Below are positions 6,272 to 6,760 of a stretch of 6,760 bases of DNA, in pieces. The stretch comes from Clostridia bacterium (GTDB lineage: Bacteria; Bacillota; Clostridia; UBA1381; UMGS1253): the NCBI GenBank assembly GCA_017411585.1, contig JAFQPV010000022.1, positions 1-6,760 of the forward strand, in the 5' to 3' direction. The notes beneath the pieces are model-generated. The model did not search any database. It had not been told where the DNA came from and worked only from the letters and a program-made list of their open reading frames with translations. Within the stretch, counting starts at the first letter, position 1, and each line of letters starts with the position of its first letter. Both the position numbers and the translations under genes were made by a program.

Positions 6272-6341
6272 AGACGGTCGACAATTTTTCGTTTTTTGCT
6301 CCCATGTGGTTTGTTCCACGCATCCGTCAGTCACAAAAAAC
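6266..6341 (-). ncRNA. ZTP (pfl-type) riboswitch aptamer
   Basis: Read on the minus strand, the leader contains the ZTP riboswitch hallmarks in order: TGACTGACGG, a short hairpin GTGG-AACAAA-CCAC, then ATGGGAGC, then ACCGTCTGGGCAG, which matches the CCGCCUGGGCA core. The helices can be traced. P1 is an 8-bp GTTTTTTG/CAAAAAAC pair (6334-6341 with 6291-6298). P2 is 6316-6319 with 6306-6309. P3 is TTGTC/GGCAG (6280-6284 with 6266-6270) with a 9-nt loop. The expected pseudoknot ACGG/CCGT joins 6324-6327 to 6274-6277. The ligand of this family is ZMP/ZTP, that is AICAR and its triphosphate, which rise when 10-formyl-THF is scarce. Known members precede purH, folD, glyA and pfl genes; position ahead of a purine cluster fits. 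The covarying pseudoknot makes the identification strong. Confidence 0.93.
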
Positions 6342-6353
6342 TATTACTTATAT

Positions 6354-6383
6354 ATTTTAACATAGAAAATCTGTTAAAGTCAA
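6354..6383 (-). promoter_or_regulatory. Sigma-A type promoter of the purine cluster
   Basis: On the minus strand TTGACT (6378-6383, five of six bases of the -35 consensus) is followed after 18 bases by TAAAAT (6354-6359, five of six of the -10 consensus). A TG one base before the -10 gives the extended -10 form TGtTAAAAT. Transcription would start near 6347, just ahead of the first base of riboswitch helix P1 at 6341. The tight fit with the riboswitch start supports the call. Confidence 0.78.
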
Positions 6384-6486
6384 GACAATACGCAATTTCA
6401 GCAACTTCAACAAAATTTGGATATAAATTGTTTGTTTTTGCTCTAAAATGACTTTTTGGGGGGCGATAATGGGGCAGATTTTGGCG

Positions 6487-6515
6487 TTGACAGAAGGTAA
6501 GCTATCAAGTATAAT
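6487..6515 (+). promoter_or_regulatory. Perfect consensus housekeeping promoter, plus strand
   Basis: TTGACA (6487-6492) and TATAAT (6510-6515) are separated by exactly 17 bases, a perfect match to the vegetative sigma-70/sigma-A consensus. Transcription would start near 6522 and run rightwards, away from the purine cluster. No convincing coding sequence follows within the window. Confidence 0.7.
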
Positions 6516-6543
6516 GATTTTAAATAAAGCAGTAAAAACTTTT

Positions 6544-6570
6544 GGAACTTTTTTATATGAAATACGTCTA
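6544..6570 (+). promoter_or_regulatory. ECF-sigma-like promoter, plus strand
   Basis: GGAAC (6544-6548), followed by a T-run, is separated by 16 bases from CGTC (6565-6568, CGTCTA to 6570). GGAAC-N16-CGTC is the general form of promoters read by extracytoplasmic-function sigma factors, such as the AAC/CGTC types of Bacillus. It lies about 30 bases downstream of the vegetative promoter on the same strand. ECF promoters commonly sit before the sigma factor's own gene, so such a gene may lie beyond the right edge, but none is seen here. Confidence 0.55.
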
Positions 6571-6572
6571 AG

Positions 6573-6705
6573 GCATTGTATGGAAAAGCAGAAGAACAAA
6601 AACTGCGATAGTAAACGAAAAAGGAGCTAACTATATAAAAATCAAGTAGTTTTTAAAAATTATTCAGAATTAGTTAGCGAAACATTGCACATTAAAAATA
6701 TATAA
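6573..6705 (+). other. AT-rich leader with orphan ribosome binding site
   Basis: Downstream of the two plus-strand promoters an ideal AAAAAGGAG stands at 6618-6626, but no ATG, GTG or TTG follows at proper spacing. A 16-codon frame, MEKQKNKNCDSKRKRS (6580-6630), ends on this site and has no ribosome binding site of its own. The same frame after its stop is open for 24 codons to TAA at 6703, reading for example NQVVFKNYSELVSETLHI, without a start codon. It may be a decayed gene, an untranslated leader or chance. Confidence 0.3.
6626..6678 (+). repeat. 8-bp inverted repeat beside the orphan ribosome binding site
   Basis: GCTAACTA (6626-6633) and TAGTTAGC (6671-6678) are perfect inverted repeats 37 bases apart. 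The left arm begins at the last G of AAAAAGGAG, and the palindrome TTTTTAAAAA (6650-6659) lies between the arms. In RNA this could form a long hairpin next to the ribosome binding site. In such AT-rich sequence, chance is not excluded. Confidence 0.3.
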
Positions 6706-6729
6706 ATAAAAGTGGTTTTTGTGGCATAA

Positions 6730-6751
6730 CAAATAAACCTTCAAAAGAAGG
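6730..6751 (-). terminator. Possible weak terminator for a gene beyond the right edge
   Basis: On the minus strand CCTTC-TTTT-GAAGG (6738-6751) is followed by TTTATTTG, resembling a small intrinsic terminator for a minus-strand gene ending beyond base 6760. The stem is only five base pairs and the U-run is interrupted, so this is a weak call. Confidence 0.3.
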
Positions 6752-6760
6752 CGATTTGTA

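Larger units (their letters stand above)
6384..6760. other. AT-rich region without a convincing gene
   Basis: Composition drops sharply in GC relative to the purine genes. Apart from the two plus-strand promoter-like sites, the orphan ribosome binding site, the inverted repeat and the small terminal hairpin listed separately, I see no coding sequence on either strand with family motifs or a plausible start site. Confidence 0.6.

Noticed and set aside
6266..6341. Purine (guanine/adenine) riboswitch ahead of the purine cluster.
   Set aside because: The three-way-junction core of purine aptamers is absent; the GGGAGC and CCGTCTGGGCA blocks and the pseudoknot fit the ZTP class.
6448..6630. A 60-codon plus-strand frame starting at 6448.
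   Set aside because: It spans both plus-strand promoters, has no ribosome binding site and no recognisable motif.

Overview
The window carries a minus-strand cluster of six de novo purine biosynthesis genes, read from right to left: purE, a purF homologue, purM, purN, a purO-type IMP cyclohydrolase and a stand-alone AICAR formyltransferase. The gene content (PurO-type cyclohydrolase plus separate AICAR transformylase instead of bifunctional PurH, a ZTP riboswitch, strong AGGAGG-like ribosome binding sites, AT-rich flanks and balanced-GC genes) suggests a gut-type Clostridia member, probably Oscillospiraceae/Ruminococcaceae or a relative. That placement is an inference; there is no taxonomic marker gene here.

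Layout. Bases 1-266 are non-coding and hold two copies of a roughly 105-bp palindromic repeat plus part of a second repeat type. Bases 267-3840 hold four tightly packed genes (purM, purN, purO, AICAR formyltransferase), with gaps of 24 and 2 nt and one 7-nt overlap. Bases 3841-4248 form an unusually long gap inside the cluster, filled by two and a half more copies of the palindromic repeat and a GGTCCCTACA-type repeat. Bases 4249-6197 hold purF and purE. Bases 6198-6383 are the control region of the cluster: an extended -10 promoter, a ZTP (pfl-type) riboswitch and an intrinsic terminator that competes with it. Bases 6384-6760 are AT-rich with no convincing gene, but contain two plus-strand promoter-like signals (a perfect TTGACA-17-TATAAT and an ECF-sigma-like GGAAC-16-CGTC) and an orphan ribosome binding site.

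How it works together. PurF makes phosphoribosylamine, PurN formylates GAR, PurM closes the imidazole ring to AIR, PurE rearranges N5-CAIR to CAIR, AICAR formyltransferase makes FAICAR and PurO closes the ring to IMP. PurD, PurL/Q/S, PurK, PurC and PurB are not in the window. The riboswitch ligand, ZTP/ZMP, is the AICAR that the last gene consumes; it accumulates when 10-formyl-tetrahydrofolate is short. The switch therefore senses an intermediate of its own pathway, and two encoded enzymes use that cofactor.

Most worth a second look: the PurF homologue has lost all the recognisable glutaminase active-site residues while keeping the PRPP loop and Fe-S cysteines; the palindromic repeats vary in sequence but keep a paired internal hairpin, and two of them start directly at the stop codons of purF and the AICAR formyltransferase gene; and the two plus-strand promoters drive no visible gene.
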